From the NCBI GenBank assembly GCA_036346225.1, contig JARFIW010001366.1, positions 186,001 through 250,000 on the forward strand: a stretch of 64,000 nt of DNA. Reading direction: 5' to 3'. This document shows positions 10,111-21,474 of this stretch, piece by piece. A program made the position numbers and the translations under genes. Below the pieces are notes generated by a model. The model worked only from the letters and a program-made list of their open reading frames with translations. It searched no databases and was not told the origin of the DNA. Position 1 is the stretch's first letter. The number at the start of each line of letters is the position of its first letter. This stretch comes from Platerodrilus igneus (Eukaryota > Arthropoda > Insecta > Coleoptera > Lycidae).

Positions 10111-11424
10111 TCAAGATATCTAATTTTATTTACAATTTTCACATTGTACGCATTGGCACGTCTTCGTATTATAAAACCTAAAATGATCGACCTGTTATAT
10201 TACAATCACGTATTACAATTAAATTATAGCAAAACAATGTAGTTTTAATTTATCATTGCGGTGAGACGCAAAATACAGGCTGGACCAAGCTATTTAGTTT
10301 TTAAAAACATTTATTGTACAGTCGCTAAACCTTATTACACAATAGCTAAACACTGTACTAAATTTATTTAAAAGTAGCAAAAACAATTAAATGAAGCTAT
10401 GGCACTCAGGCAGAGAAGCAATGCTAAAGCTTCAGCTGCCGGTACAAATCTGTCCTTCTTATTTTATTCTCTAACCCCTTTTTGGGTTTTCTCCCTACTC
10501 AACAATATATTTATATCACTTGACATTTAACCTATTCCAATAAAGAGTAGATTACTTAGAACTATACATATTTTGTCATCAAGATTTAGTGGTCGTTTAC
10601 AGTATCCGGATATTTACTTTAATTATTATTGGAATCATAAATAATTCTTAATCTAGACTGAAAATCATAATAAGTTCAGTAAGGTTCCTGAAAAGTTCCC
10701 ACGGTATCCTTGTCAGGCATACATTAAATTAAATTATTGATATTGGTGTTATAAGCTAAATACGTAAAGTATACAAAAAATAATCTTAATGGTAATGGTT
10801 TTCATAATAATCTAGAATTAAAAAGACTGCTTTACTTCCTTTCAGTTTCATTATCAACTTATAATAATTATGCTTCCCTAACATTTTAGACCACTTAATG
10901 TAATTCAAAAGCAACTCTACAAAGTGTTTGCAAAGCAACTTTACAAATATCATTTTATTAGCACTATATATTGCGAATATGTAACTTGCGTTCCAAGGTA
11001 TATACTTATGATTAGTCGACTTGCAAAGTCGAAGAAAATTAAATACATACCAGACATCTTTATGATGACTATTGCAGCTGACCTGCAACTTTGTCGTCTA
11101 ATATGGTTATTAATTAATTGATTAATTTGCTTTAAGTGGGAAATAAGAATTTTTTTCTTTTGACCTTTGCAATTACAAATCAAAGCAAAAGTGGTATTCC
11201 GGTTAAGTTATAAAGAGAAGTGAATAGCCTCAGAATAATCTATTTAGTTGCAGTTTTTTCCTAAGTAATAATCTATATTGAATTGTTACCTCGATATGTA
11301 ACAGTAAGTTTCTTTTTGTTTTATTTAATTTTGTTTAATATTAATTGTGCTTAAAGGTAGAGCTTTGTAATTAATTCAAAAATATTTTAATATCTATTTC
11401 ACTTTTAGATAGATCTCAAGCAAA
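10111..11424. other. AT-rich DNA without recognised gene
   Basis: The short open frames on both strands here (10786-11183) overlap one another and show no family features. I see no repeat boundary. It probably links decayed parts of the virus-like element or is plain intergenic DNA. Confidence 0.5.
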
Positions 11425-11721
11425 AAAATCAAAATTCTCTTTTAGAAAAGGCATCAAAACCTCTGGTTAAGTTGAGCAATCTATGTATTAGCGAGCCATA
11501 TAAAATCTATAGTGCAGCAATAATAATTATAGCTAAACATAGTCAAAACGGTATTGATGGAACTTAATGAATCTGTTGTGAGTTTTGCAAAAAGGGTTAC
11601 TGATGGTTAAAAGCCTCATTTGTCAAATTTAAATTCAACTAGATACTCACCAATCTTTCGAGGTACGATTGATTTAGGAAAACCACAACCTGCAAACAGA
11701 TTCGAAATTATTGAAGATTAA
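11425..11721 (+). pseudogene. Coding-like remnant, possibly of the virus-like element
   Basis: The frame first reads KASKPLVKLSNLCISEPYK and on through an Ile-rich stretch, shifts near 11560, then reads ESVVSFAKRVTDG, a stop, and FRGTIDLGKPQPANRFEIIED before TAA at 11719-11721. The pattern (a Leu-rich 'KL-L---PYKI' start, then a Phe-rich middle) looks like small proteins encoded in arthropod virus-like elements, but I cannot name a family. It is broken by a frameshift and stops. Confidence 0.3.
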
Positions 11722-12294
11722 CAAGTGAGCCCCTGGCTTTTATGTATTATATAAGCACAGTTGGTTTTTAATTCAGTGAATTTTCTATTTGAGTAATTGG
11801 GTTTGTTCTAATTCTAATATAAGAATTTCTTACTTGTAATTTTTTTTGTTCAAAATTGCATACAATGGATTTAAACCAAATAACACAACTGAGTGATAAA
11901 GCTATAATAAAACTTAAAATAGCAATGAAAATTTTAAAACCGAATTTCAACATACGAGAGTAGGAGACTTGGTTAAAGCTTATAAAGTTAAGTATAAAGT
12001 AAATTAATATGGTATTGCAAAATGATGATATGTCCATGCGTATAATGCAAAAATTAGAATAAAATTCGCAGTAGAACTGATTTTTATTTTCCGCTTTAGT
12101 ATTCTGTTTGTATCCTGTATTTTAGTTGTATTATATAAAATTAAGTTGAATTTACATTACATTGCTTTTAATTTTTTATTTTATTTATAATCAACCAATA
12201 ACAAAAAGCCTAGTGAAGCGATATATAGTGAGGTGATGGTACAGATGAAACAGCTGTATGTCAACTACAACCATAGCAGTTGTCATTTTACAGC
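11722..12294. other. AT-rich spacer
   Basis: No coding or repeat signal is seen. The minus-strand frame at 11768-12037 is of biased composition and has no family features. Confidence 0.45.
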
Positions 12295-12795
12295 CTAACA
12301 AGCTCAAAATTCTTAAGATTTACAAAATTACTCAACTATCTATCTGATGTGTTAAATAGCGGTGGAAACGTAAAACAGGGTATCCTGAATTTAAAGAAAA
12401 AGTGGAAAACGAACTTTGATGTCTATGATATTGATTTGTGAGTACCTACTACTGCAGCACGCTTCTCAAAATTATGTAGTGGGGTATAGAAAGTAAACTC
12501 GTTAACAAGAAGAAATTAAATGCTAGAAAAAAGTATCGTAGAGCACCGATAAAACACCGTAATATTCTTGAATCAGTGGTTATCACTAAAAATGATAATG
12601 CGGCATTATGCGGCATTGTTTTGGACGAGAACGTACCAGGGTCAACAGAAGGGAATTAACTAAAAGCTAGTAAAATTCAAAGTTATAGAAAAAAATATTG
12701 TAGAAAACCGATAAAACTGCATAATAAACCTGAATCGACGGTTGCCGCTACAGATGAAAATGCATTAACATGTGGTATTATTATTTGTATAAAAG
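12295..12795 (+). pseudogene. Coding-like remnant with an internally duplicated basic segment
   Basis: The first part reads TKLLNYLSDVLNSGGNVKQ and LKKKWKTNFDVYDIDL, then a stop and VPTTAARFSKLCSGV. After a frame change come two similar peptides, KKYRRAPIKHRNILESVV--K and KKYCRKPIKLHNKPESTVAA, about 165 bp apart and each followed by a similar stretch (NAALCGIVL and NALTCGIII). This looks like a protein with a tandem basic repeat that has since decayed. I do not recognise the family. It could be the far end of the virus-like element. Confidence 0.35.
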
Positions 12796-13032
12796 AAAAT
12801 TATTTTTGAATGAATAGATGTATTTTGAGATTTCTGCGTTTCATTTCATTTTTGTAAATTTCACAGTGTAACTTCCCTTGAGCTAGCCAGGCAAAAAAAA
12901 AAAAGAAGATAAGATAGTAATTTCTTATTTTCTTTTGCATTCTCATTAATACAGTTTGCGGTACCTAAGTTACAGCATTAATTAGTGGAACTCCCACACA
13001 CAAAAATTTGTCACAGCATCCTTGTGTCACTG

Positions 13033-13033
<1 letters not shown>

Positions 13034-13090
<57 letters not shown>

Positions 13091-13094
13091 ATAT
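13034..13094. repeat. (TA)n array at the 3' LTR end of element B
   Basis: About 60 bp of TA with one TTTA break. It directly abuts the CA end of the LTR at 13095. The open frame spanning it only reads Tyr-Ile repeats and is not a gene. Confidence 0.95.
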
Positions 13095-15160
13095 TGCTGT
13101 GAAACCTACAAAATCCGTGAACTTTCTTCTGTTCATCGCCTCGGCTGCTCCCCTAGATAACTTTCATCCTCATACATAAAAAAAACAAACACATTCCTAC
13201 CACAAACATCAACGTTAACTCTATTTACATCAATATTCACAATACATTAAAATTTCAAAATTAAAATTCAGCATAAATTTCAGTATCAGAAAATTTCAAG
13301 ATTAAATTTGTTATCATTTTAAAGTGCATCCAGAATTAAAGTCCTTGTAGGATGCCTACTAATTACTATAACAATATATGCAGAGTACAAAGGAGCATCT
13401 ACCACCCTTTACGTTAATTAACCAGGTTCGTCTAATTGAGCTCAAAGACATACCCATATTTTTATCATAATCCAGAACATCAATACTAAATACCCTTTCT
13501 ACTTAAACAAGCAAATTTCACCTTAAAATTAAAATATTATTGTTAGTACAATTTCACTACTGTCCATTTTAAATAAACAAATTGTAAAGTTATTCAACAC
13601 ACACCAAAATATCAAAGTTCGAACAAAATAGTATAATTTACCTGAAGGTTACAGCACTCGTAGCTTCAATGTACATCGTCCCTTTGTTAATTACACCATT
13701 CCAACTGGGTTATATTTACGGCTTCTGATTCTCAACGTTTTAAAAATTTGCTCCATCACCATTTATTTAAAGTTGTTTCAGGGCTTTTCCGGAACTCATC
13801 TGTGTATATCTGAACCTTGTTTAGTGGATCCAGTCATGTTTACGAACCATTTATTTATTAACACCCCCGAAAAATAACAAAGAAATTCATACTTCTTTCA
13901 CCAATATACGCCAAAACTGCTTACTTTTGTGTATTTATTTGTCGTTGTAAATTTTACCAATTGGTACAGTGATACTAAACTTTCTTTACCTTGTATCTTC
14001 TTTTCTAAGTGCACTAACGTACATTCATTGTAGCACGTAAAGAACAAGCTGTTTTAAATCACATAATATTCGAGCAAACTGTTTAAATTATTTAATATTA
14101 AAACCGGAAAACTAAAAAACACTGTTTAACGCATTCAATCAAGTCGAAGATCTAAGAGAGCTTCCTCATATTCACCTCCGTATATATAGCGGTTAGCCTG
14201 TCTGTCGGTCTGTTCCCCAAAACGGACAATTCTAAAGAATTTCGCATGCTAGGTTCCCAGTCCGCAGCTCGGCATGCGATTTTTACGAATTTTGCACTCG
14301 TCCCAGTTAAATCTCAGAAATTCTCACACGGCACGCAAACATGTCCGAGAATAACTAATTAAATTTTATACAGAAATTGTTGTTTTTACCTCTCATATGT
14401 GCATCTTATTTTCAACCAATCGTGACCCTCGTGACGTTGCTCATATACGCCTTTAATTATTAGTGTCTTTGTCTTACGCACATTAACTTTCCTTCTCTAA
14501 CCTGTTCTTAGTGGTGCAAATTGATATTCTTTATTATCGATTATTTCAGTCCATGTGTACTATCTGGGTTAAATACCCCCGTATCGCGCCTTCTCGTGAA
14601 TATTAAGCCCCGGTTTCTCCAAGATTCTTTGTAACCATTAATTATCTGCAAAATTTACGCAGAATGAGCTTTTTAAACTACGCAGGTGTTCAAACATAAT
14701 GTTAATTCTCAGAGCTTTATTTTCTGGTATTATAATCCTGGATTTTCACAGACTTTTATGCTTATTATTAATAATAGTTTAATTAACTCCAATTAAAATT
14801 GACTTCTATCCTTTCATTTTTAGCGAATACAAATTAAATATTAATTATTATTTGTACACTTTGTTTAATACCGGTTACTTAAAATAGAGTTAATTAATAT
14901 AAATTTTGCACGTAATTTCTATTTGTTTCTTTACTAGGAATAATTAAATTATATGTAGAGCTTTTTAATACTGCTTCTTTTGATATAAAGCGTCTGGTAC
15001 ATGATTTAAATCTCTTATTTTTAATGAAACGAATGAATTTTTATGCTTCACGCTTTTATTTAATAACGCGAGTTATGTATCTTTTCCCAAAGCTTCTACA
15101 CGGTGATTAAAATTATTTGATGTGATTATTTAATTTTCTACCTTGGTCTAAATATGAGTA
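13095..15160 (-). repeat. 3' LTR of element B
   Basis: Direct repeat of 18248-20317. In sense orientation it starts TACTCATATTTAGACC and ends GTAGGTTTCACAGCA. It contains GAGCAGCCGAGGCGATGAAC near its sense 3' end, a segment shared with the LTRs of element C. Confidence 0.95.
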
Positions 15161-15174
15161 TTTTCCCCCTATTT
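15161..15174 (-). other. Polypurine tract of element B
   Basis: In sense orientation it reads AAATAGGGGGAAAA, directly before the 3' LTR. This is the usual plus-strand primer site of Gypsy elements. Element C has almost the same tract at 35554-35567. Confidence 0.85.
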
Positions 15175-15239
15175 GAATTTAAATAATCCCACTTATTTGA
15201 ATGCAAATATAAAGCAGTTAGACAAAAAAATTACAATCA

Positions 15240-15690
15240 AAATTGCCTATCTCTCTCTACCCTTATCTATCTAACTTACCTACCTTATCTCCAATTCAAA
15301 AAATATTTACACCTATCCTATATCCCTATCCTATTCCTAACTCTCACCTAATTCTATAAACTGAAATTATCCCTAACTTCATCCTACTTATCCATCTAAT
15401 CCTATATACATCCTATATACCTAACCTATTCCTAACTTTTAACTAATCTTCACTATACTTTACTTCATCCTACCTAATCCTATATACATATCCTACTCTT
15501 ACTCTATTCCTAACTCTCCACTAATCTTATATGAAATATCTATCCTTAACCTATCTTATTTTCTTCCTACATTTACTTTTTATTCTCATCCTAAACCTAT
15601 TTCTAATTATCTCCCATATTTATCCTATACTCAGCTTTATTTTCTATATCTATACTAAAATTCACCTATCCCTATCCTTTGTTCATTAAG
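15240..15690 (-). repeat. Degenerate GATA/TAGG-type tract in element B
   Basis: On the plus strand this is a run of ctatc, cctat and tatcctat variants (in sense, GATAG/ATAGG). It lies between the end of the pol frame and the polypurine tract. Element C has a similar purine-biased tract in the same position (35005-35470), so it is a shared feature of the family and not a chance microsatellite. Confidence 0.8.
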
Positions 15691-16737
15691 TTATTTAAAT
15701 CTAACTCTCTTCTTGACCCTCCAAGTCTTTCTTCTCACCATCCTAATACTCTTCATCCCTATTTCTCCCCCTTCTATATCTATACTTATCATCCCTGTTA
15801 TCTCACATACAATAAACTTATCATCCCTATTATCCTGACTCTTAAATATTACTTCTTCTTCAGTCCCTACACTTGTCTGTTTCTTATTTATTATTACTTC
15901 CCTTTCTGCCGACAAACCAAACGATACTACTTTACAATTATCGATTTTTCCCTTTATGGAAAATCCTATGTACCTTCTAGACTGCTTGTGTAATGGAATC
16001 ACCCAGAATGAATTCCTGAAATGTACTTTATTAAAAACAAACTTGCCACTTAACCTCATCAAAAATAATTCTGCCTTCACCTGCTCCCGATATGCTGCTG
16101 TTGCTTCTACCCCCACTAATTCTGCATGTTTTTGTACTAAAGCTGGACCCTCTACTCTCCTACCCTCTGGACATCTTATTGTGTTGATCTGTTTACCTTC
16201 ATCATCCTCTACCTCTACTACATTAATACTAAACCCCGTGTCATCCTCTGTGACTTCATAACTGCCCCTCCATGGCACTACCCTATCATTAATCCTTACT
16301 ACCTTCCTCTCCATATCTATCAAAACCCCTAACTTCCTCATACAGTCAACACCTAAAATGCTCTGAAACTTCAGTCCAGGTACAATTACAAACTCCTGTT
16401 CACAGCTTAAACCTCCTATATCTATCCTAAGCACCACAACACTATTTACTACAGCAAACTTCTTTTTATTTGGAGCTACTAAATGGCTACGCTTTATAGG
16501 CATAATTCTATCACAAACCTTATCCCTAATTTTGCTGACAAATTCCTCCGATATTAAACTCGCCTCTGCCCCTGTATCAAGTAATACTTCTACATTATTC
16601 TCAAAAATTTCTAAATTAATAATTGGCAAACATAAATTTTCCTTAGTTTCTGGCTCTACTTCCTCCTCAATTTTGAAAAATTCCCGTGGATGTTTATATA
16701 CATTTACACTGAAATCTAGTGGTCTGTCGCGTTCTAA
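15691..16737 (-). CDS. Protease fused to truncated reverse transcriptase (element B)
   Basis: The frame overlaps the end of gag and reads to 15691. A retropepsin-like protease comes first: EVLLDTGAEASLISEEF holds the catalytic DTGA and FQSILGVDC the second conserved strand. An acidic linker follows. Then comes a small part of reverse transcriptase: RLSGKFVFNKVHFRNSFW, RRYIGFSIKGK and VVSFGLS. Instead of continuing to the YxDD motif, the frame passes into a novel tail ending TWRVKKRVRFK. So palm catalytic residues, RNase H and integrase are absent. Element C has the same junction after VVSFGLS and the same basic tail, so this is a family architecture. The protease could still process Gag. Activity is untested. 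Confidence 0.85.
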   Translation of the reverse strand, partial: LERDRPLDFSVNVYKHPREFFKIEEEVEPETKENLCLPIINLEIFENNVEVLLDTGAEASLISEEFVSKIRDKVCDRIMPIKRSHLVAPNKKKFAVVNSVVVLRIDIGGLSCEQEFVIVPGLKFQSILGVDCMRKLGVLIDMERKVVRINDRVVPWRGSYEVTEDDTGFSINVVEVEDDEGKQINTIRCPEGRRVEGPALVQKHAELVGVEATAAYREQVKAELFLMRLSGKFVFNKVHFRNSFWVIPLHKQSRRYIGFSIKGKIDNCKVVSFGLSAEREVIINKKQTSVGTEEEVIFKSQDNRDDKFIVCEITGMISIDIEGGEIGMKSIRMVRRKTWRVKKRVRFK

Positions 16738-18105
16738 AAATCCTGTCCAGGTCTGTTTTCCCTACTCGGTCCTGGTCTAGCCGTCACCTCAGCGTATGTC
16801 CTAGGCGTTTCCACTCGTTCCGTGTCTGTATTAGCTGTCCCCCTCATGTCCGGTGAACTATTCCTTCTGGTAGGTTCCGGTCTCGGTGCAGGTCCCCTTC
16901 CTAAACTATTACTTCTAACGTACGGTCGTCGCTGTTCCCAATTCTGTCGCTGGTATCCGTAACTATTCCCCCTTCTAGCATAGTTGTCCCGTCTATTGTC
17001 AAACCTAACTGTGTTGATCTGTCTTTCCCTATTATCCCGAGGTCGTCCACTACTTACGTCGTCGTACCTCTGCAAGTATTCTAGAAACATTTCTCTGTCC
17101 ACTATGTTCTGTAGTGCTACGTGTTGTCTTATTTCTACCTCGAAGTGTCGTGATAAATACTTAATAATTTGTCGGTCCGTCAGTGGTGGGTTCAGTTGCT
17201 TTGCTATGCTATACTTGCGTATAGCATATTGCTCCTACTTCCTGAAAATTCTCCTTAAATTTCCCTGTGATTAAGTCGTCTCGTACCTGGTCTTGTCTGT
17301 GGTCACTCCAGTAGTGCTTTAAAAATCTGTCCTCAAAGTCCGTGTAAGTGTCTATGTCCTGTCCTACTAAATTGTACCATGCTTCCGCGTTGTCCTTTAA
17401 TAAAACCTTTATCGTATTCAGTTTAGTCTGTTCGTCAAATAAATTTCCCACTAGATTTCTTACGCTATTAATAAAAATTTGTGGATTTACCCTGTTATCG
17501 CCATAAAACTTCATGTGTTGGTCCAATGATACTCCACCTGTAGAAAATCTGGGACCTTCCCCCGTTACATTTGACATGTTATATTTGATACTACTAACTT
17601 CGCGTTCTACCCTGCCTAACTGATCCCTACATGAGTCCGTCACTTCAGTCATTTTTAAATTAATCTCTTCTTCACAAAAAATGCGTACTTCGGACCTTAA
17701 ATGTCCCATTTCCTGTCGAAGACCTGTAATATCCCGCTCATTTTTATCTACCTTATTTTCAACTTCCCCCATTTTCACGGTAAGACTATTTTTAAATTCT
17801 GTAAATTCTCTCGTCGACTTTTCTATTTTATTCCCTAATTCCTGATTTAATTGGTCAAATTTCTTATTTGATTCTTCCCTAGCTCTATTAGATTCATCGC
17901 TTAGCTGTTCTAATTTTCTATTGGATTCTTCACTCATTCTCTCTAACATTCTCAATATCATCTCGTTTCCTTGATTTCCTGATTCCGTCCTCGACTGATC
18001 TCTACTGCCTCCAGCTTCTTCCATTTTAGAATTTTTCTCACACAATGCACTATCGTCACTTCCAATTTCCACTCCTTGACTCCTTAACCACTCTTTTCTC
18101 TGCAT
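16734..18105 (-). CDS. Gag polyprotein of element B
   Basis: The ATG at 18105 begins an N-terminal region with long heptad-like runs (SEESNRKLEQLSDESNR and following, residues about 45-135), predicted coiled coil. A capsid-like region follows (about 180-290), with MKFYGDNRVNPQIFINSVRN, DNAEAWYNLVGQ and FEDRFLKHYWSDHR, typical of Retrotrans_gag. The frame ends at 17209, but the next frame continues the same protein (QYAIRKYSIAKQLNPPLTDR, then EYLQRYDDVSSGRP) to 16734, so one base has been gained or lost near 17226. The C-terminal part is Arg/Asn-rich and basic with no CCHC knuckle, so RNA binding probably relies on basic residues. Element C has the homologous gag. Confidence 0.85.
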
Positions 18106-18220
18106 ACGTTCTAATCACTCTTACACACTCTAAAACACTCTTAAATTTATACACACACAGAAACTCTCTCTCTCAGATCGCCAGTTTCCTGGAATAAAAT
18201 CACAAAAATTTTATTTGGAA

Positions 18221-18243
18221 CTCGAGCCCCACGTTGGGCGCCA
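18221..18243 (-). other. Primer-binding site for tRNA-Lys (element B)
   Basis: In sense orientation it reads TGGCGCCCAACGTGGGGC followed by TCGAG, four bases (TTAC) after the 5' LTR. It is complementary to the 3' end, including CCA, of insect tRNA-Lys(CTT) over more than 20 bases, longer than the usual 11-18. It primes minus-strand DNA synthesis. Confidence 0.9.
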
Positions 18244-18247
18244 GTAA

Positions 18248-20314
18248 TGCTGTGAAACCTACAAAATCCGTGAACTTTCTTCTGTTCATCGCCTCGGCTG
18301 CTCCCCTAGATAACTTTCATCCTCATACATAAAAAAAACAAACACATTCCTACCACAAACATCAACGTTAACTCTATTTACATCAATATTCACAATACAT
18401 TAAAATTTCAAAATTAAAATTCAGCATAAATTTCAGTATCAGAAAATTTCAAGATTAAATTTGTTATCATTTTAAAGTGCATCCAGAATTAAAGTCCTTT
18501 TAGGATGCCTACTAATTACTATAACAATATATGCAGAGTACAAAGGGAGCATCTACCACCCCTTTACGTTAATTAACCAGGTTCGTCTAATTGAGCTCAA
18601 AGACATACCCATATTTTTATCATAATCCAGAACATCAATACTAAATACCCCTTTCTACTTAAACAAGCAAATTTCACCTTAAAATTAAAATATTATTGTT
18701 AGTACAATTTCACTACTGTCCATTTTAAATAAACAAATTGTAAAGTTATTCAACACACACCAAAATATCAAAGTTCGAACAAAATAGTATAATTTACCTG
18801 AAGGTTACAGCACTCGTAGCTTCAATGTACATCGTCCCTTTGTTAATTACACCATTCCAACTGGGTTATATTTACGGCTTCTGATTCTCAACGTTTTAAA
18901 AATTTGCTCCATCACCATTTATTTAAAGTTATTTCAGGGCTTTTCCGGAACTCATCTGTGTATATCTGAACCTTGTTTAGTGGATCCAGTCATGTTTACG
19001 AACCATTTAATTATTAACACCCCCGAAAAATAACAAAGAAATTCATACTTCTTTCACCAATATACGCCAAAACTGCTTACTTTTGTGTATTTATTTGTCG
19101 TTGTAAATTTTACCAATTGGTACAGTGATACTAAACTTTCTTTACCTTGTATCTTCTTTTCTAAGTGCACTAACGTACATTCATTGTAGCACGTAAAGAA
19201 CAAGCTGTTTTAAATCACATAATATTCGAGCAAACTGTTTAAATTATTTAATATTAAAACCGGAAAACTAAAAAACACTGTTTAACGCATTCAATCAAGT
19301 CGAAGATCTAAGAGAGCTTCCTCATATTCACCTCCGTATATATAGCGGTTAGCCTGTCTGTCGGTCTGTTCCCCAAAACGGACAATTCTAAAGAATTTCG
19401 CATGCTAGGTTCCCAATCCGCAGCTCGGCATGCGATTTTTACGAATTTTGCACTCGTCCCAGTTAAATCTCAGAAATTCTCACACGGCACGCAAACATGT
19501 CCGAGAATAACTAATTAAATTTTATACAGAAATTGTTGTTTCTACCTCTCATATGTGCATCTTATTTTCAACCAATCGTGACCCTCGTGACGTTGCTCAT
19601 ATCACGCCTTTAATTATTAGTGTCTTTGTCTTACGCACATTATCTTTCCTTCTCTAACCTGTTCTTAGTGGTGCAAATTGACATTCCTTATTATCGATTA
19701 TTTCAGTCCATGTGGACTATCTGGGTTAAATAACCCCGTATCGCGCTTTCCCGTGAATATTAAGCCCCGGTTTCTCCAAGATTCTTTGTTACCATTAATT
19801 ATCTGCAAAATTTACGCAGAATGAGCTTTTTAAACTACGCAGGTGTTCAAACATAATATTAATTCTCAGAGCTTTATTTTCTGGTATTATAATCCTGGAT
19901 TTTCACAGACTTTTATGCTTATTATTAATAATGGTTTAATTAACTCCAATTAAAATTGACTTCTATCCTTTCATTTTTAGCGAATACAAATTAAATATTA
20001 ATTATTATTTGTACACTTTGTTTAATACCGGTTACTTAAAATAGAGTTAATTAATATAAATTTTGCACGTAATTTCAATTTGTTTCTTTACTAGGAATAA
20101 TTAAATTATACGTAGAACTTTTTAATACTGCTTCTTTTGATATAAAGCGTCTGGTACATGATTTAAATCTCTTATTTTTAATGAAACGAATGAATTTTTA
20201 TGCTTCACGCTTTTATTTAATAACGCGAGTTATGTATCTTTTCCCAAAGCTTCTACACGGTGATTAAAATTATTTGATGTGATTATTTAATTTTCTACCT
20301 TGGTCTAAATATGA

Positions 20315-20317
<3 letters not shown>
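18248..20317 (-). repeat. 5' LTR of element B
   Basis: Direct repeat of 13095-15160 with about 1% difference. Its sense 5' end lies at 20317, adjoining a (TA)n tract. Confidence 0.95.

Positions 20318-20350
<33 letters not shown>
20318..20350. repeat. (TA)n array between element B and LTR D1
   Basis: About 33 bp of pure TA separating two LTR units. Confidence 0.95.
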
Positions 20351-20352
<2 letters not shown>

Positions 20353-20355
<3 letters not shown>

Positions 20356-21205
20356 TGTGATAAGGGGTTGTTTAAGGGTGTACTTTATAGTAAAGGTCGT
20401 TTAGAAATGAGAAATTACCATAGGAATCAGAAAACTGCATTTACTTAATTGAAAATTGAGAAATGGAGATAGTTTGTAAATAGTAAGCAGTCAACACCCT
20501 GTATATAAAGTGTAAGTAGTTTTAAACAACGCAAGTACACACAGGAAGACGCATAGTTAGCGTAGAAACCACGAACACATGCATTAGGTAAAAAGTAAAT
20601 ATTTAATACCCTGTAGATAGGGTTTTAGTTAATTTAGGCAATGCAAATAATGATATTTTCAGTGGAAGCACGCGTACTTATAAATAAACATAATAAAGTG
20701 TAATTAAACACGCATTGAAAAGACTTCCAAACAATTAGGTTAACACAGAGATTAGAAATAGAGCTTCAGGAAGCATATAAATGCGTACAAATAGACAATC
20801 ATTTTTGATAAGAAAGAAGAGTAAAATTGCGTAAATAACAGGCAGATATGAAAATTAAAAGTCGAATTGCATCAGTTGTTTATGGAAAAACAATTAGATT
20901 CATCAAAACACCGCATGTTTGATAACGAAGACAGCTGCGACCAGCTCACAATTATTGGAAAGCATAGAAAATTACATCAGAAACTACTTTAAATGTAATT
21001 ATTTGATTGGTTAAAATGAGCGACGAGTTTGTAGACCATACCCACTGACGGGTTAGGGGTAAAAAGATATATTAACATGTACAGTGTTAACGAAGTCAGT
21101 TTACAACTCAACAAAGGCCGAAGTGCGCCACTATGAAATAAAGTGATACGTAATAATAATTCTAAGTTTGGGGAAATTGATAAGAAGTAATTCTAAGTCC
21201 TAAGT
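20353..21205 (+). mobile_element. Partial LTR D1
   Basis: From TGCTGTGATAAGGGGTTG onward this matches the reverse complement of 30506 down to about 29430: the blocks gtttaagggtgtactttatag, ggagatagtttgtaaatagtaag, gacgcatagttagcgtagaaac and aactcaacaaag-ccgaagtgcgcc occur in the same order. It lacks the minisatellite present in the other copy and ends near 21205, where the match is lost before the tRNA-like sequence. It has no internal element. Confidence 0.85.
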
Positions 21206-21225
21206 TCTTCCAATTATGGTTATCG

Positions 21226-21297
21226 GTTTTGGTGGCGTAATTGGTAAACGCATGTTCCCGGAAGACTAAGATACAGGTTCAAATTCTGTCCAAGACC
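21226..21297 (+). pseudogene. tRNA-like sequence with broken anticodon arm
   Basis: About 72 nt fold partly as a tRNA: acceptor stem GTTTTGG with CCAAGAC (one wobble), D arm GCG-loop-CGC, and T arm ACAGG-TTCAAAT-TCTGT. Box A (TGGCGTAATTGG) and box B (GGTTCAAATTC) are recognisable. The anticodon arm does not pair and position 33 is not convincing, so no anticodon can be assigned. It could be a tRNA pseudogene or the head of a tRNA-derived SINE. Not a functional tRNA. Confidence 0.6.
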
Positions 21298-21474
21298 TTA
21301 TATTTTCTTTCGTTCAATTACTAACTCAATTTGGAATAATCATTTGGGCTATGCATAAAAGCGTAAGTTATTATTTCATCTTATTCATTGAAATACGTTA
21401 GTATTTATCGATTTACCTTGTGTAAAATACTACTATTATTACAATATTCTAAAATGAATTTTTCAAATACTGAG

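Larger units (their letters stand above)
13095..20317 (-). mobile_element. Element B: young non-autonomous Gypsy retrotransposon
   Basis: A complete minus-strand element of about 7.2 kb. The LTRs are 13095-15160 (3') and 18248-20317 (5'), about 2.07 kb each. Hand comparison finds about 20 substitutions and a few 1 bp indels between them, roughly 1%, so the insertion is recent. In sense order: 5' LTR, PBS matching tRNA-Lys, gag, protease plus truncated reverse transcriptase, degenerate GATA-like tract, polypurine tract (plus-strand ttttccccctattt at 15161-15174), 3' LTR. Most of reverse transcriptase and all RNase H and integrase are missing, so it must be moved in trans. It sits between two (TA)n tracts. 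Confidence 0.93.

Noticed and set aside
12985..13179. 64-codon frame across the TA array
   Set aside because: It reads a Tyr-Ile repeat through (TA)n and runs into an LTR.
15679..16261. Plus-strand frames of about 100 codons
   Set aside because: They are antisense shadows of the element B protease/reverse-transcriptase frame.
21226..21297. Functional tRNA gene
   Set aside because: The anticodon stem does not pair and no anticodon can be assigned.
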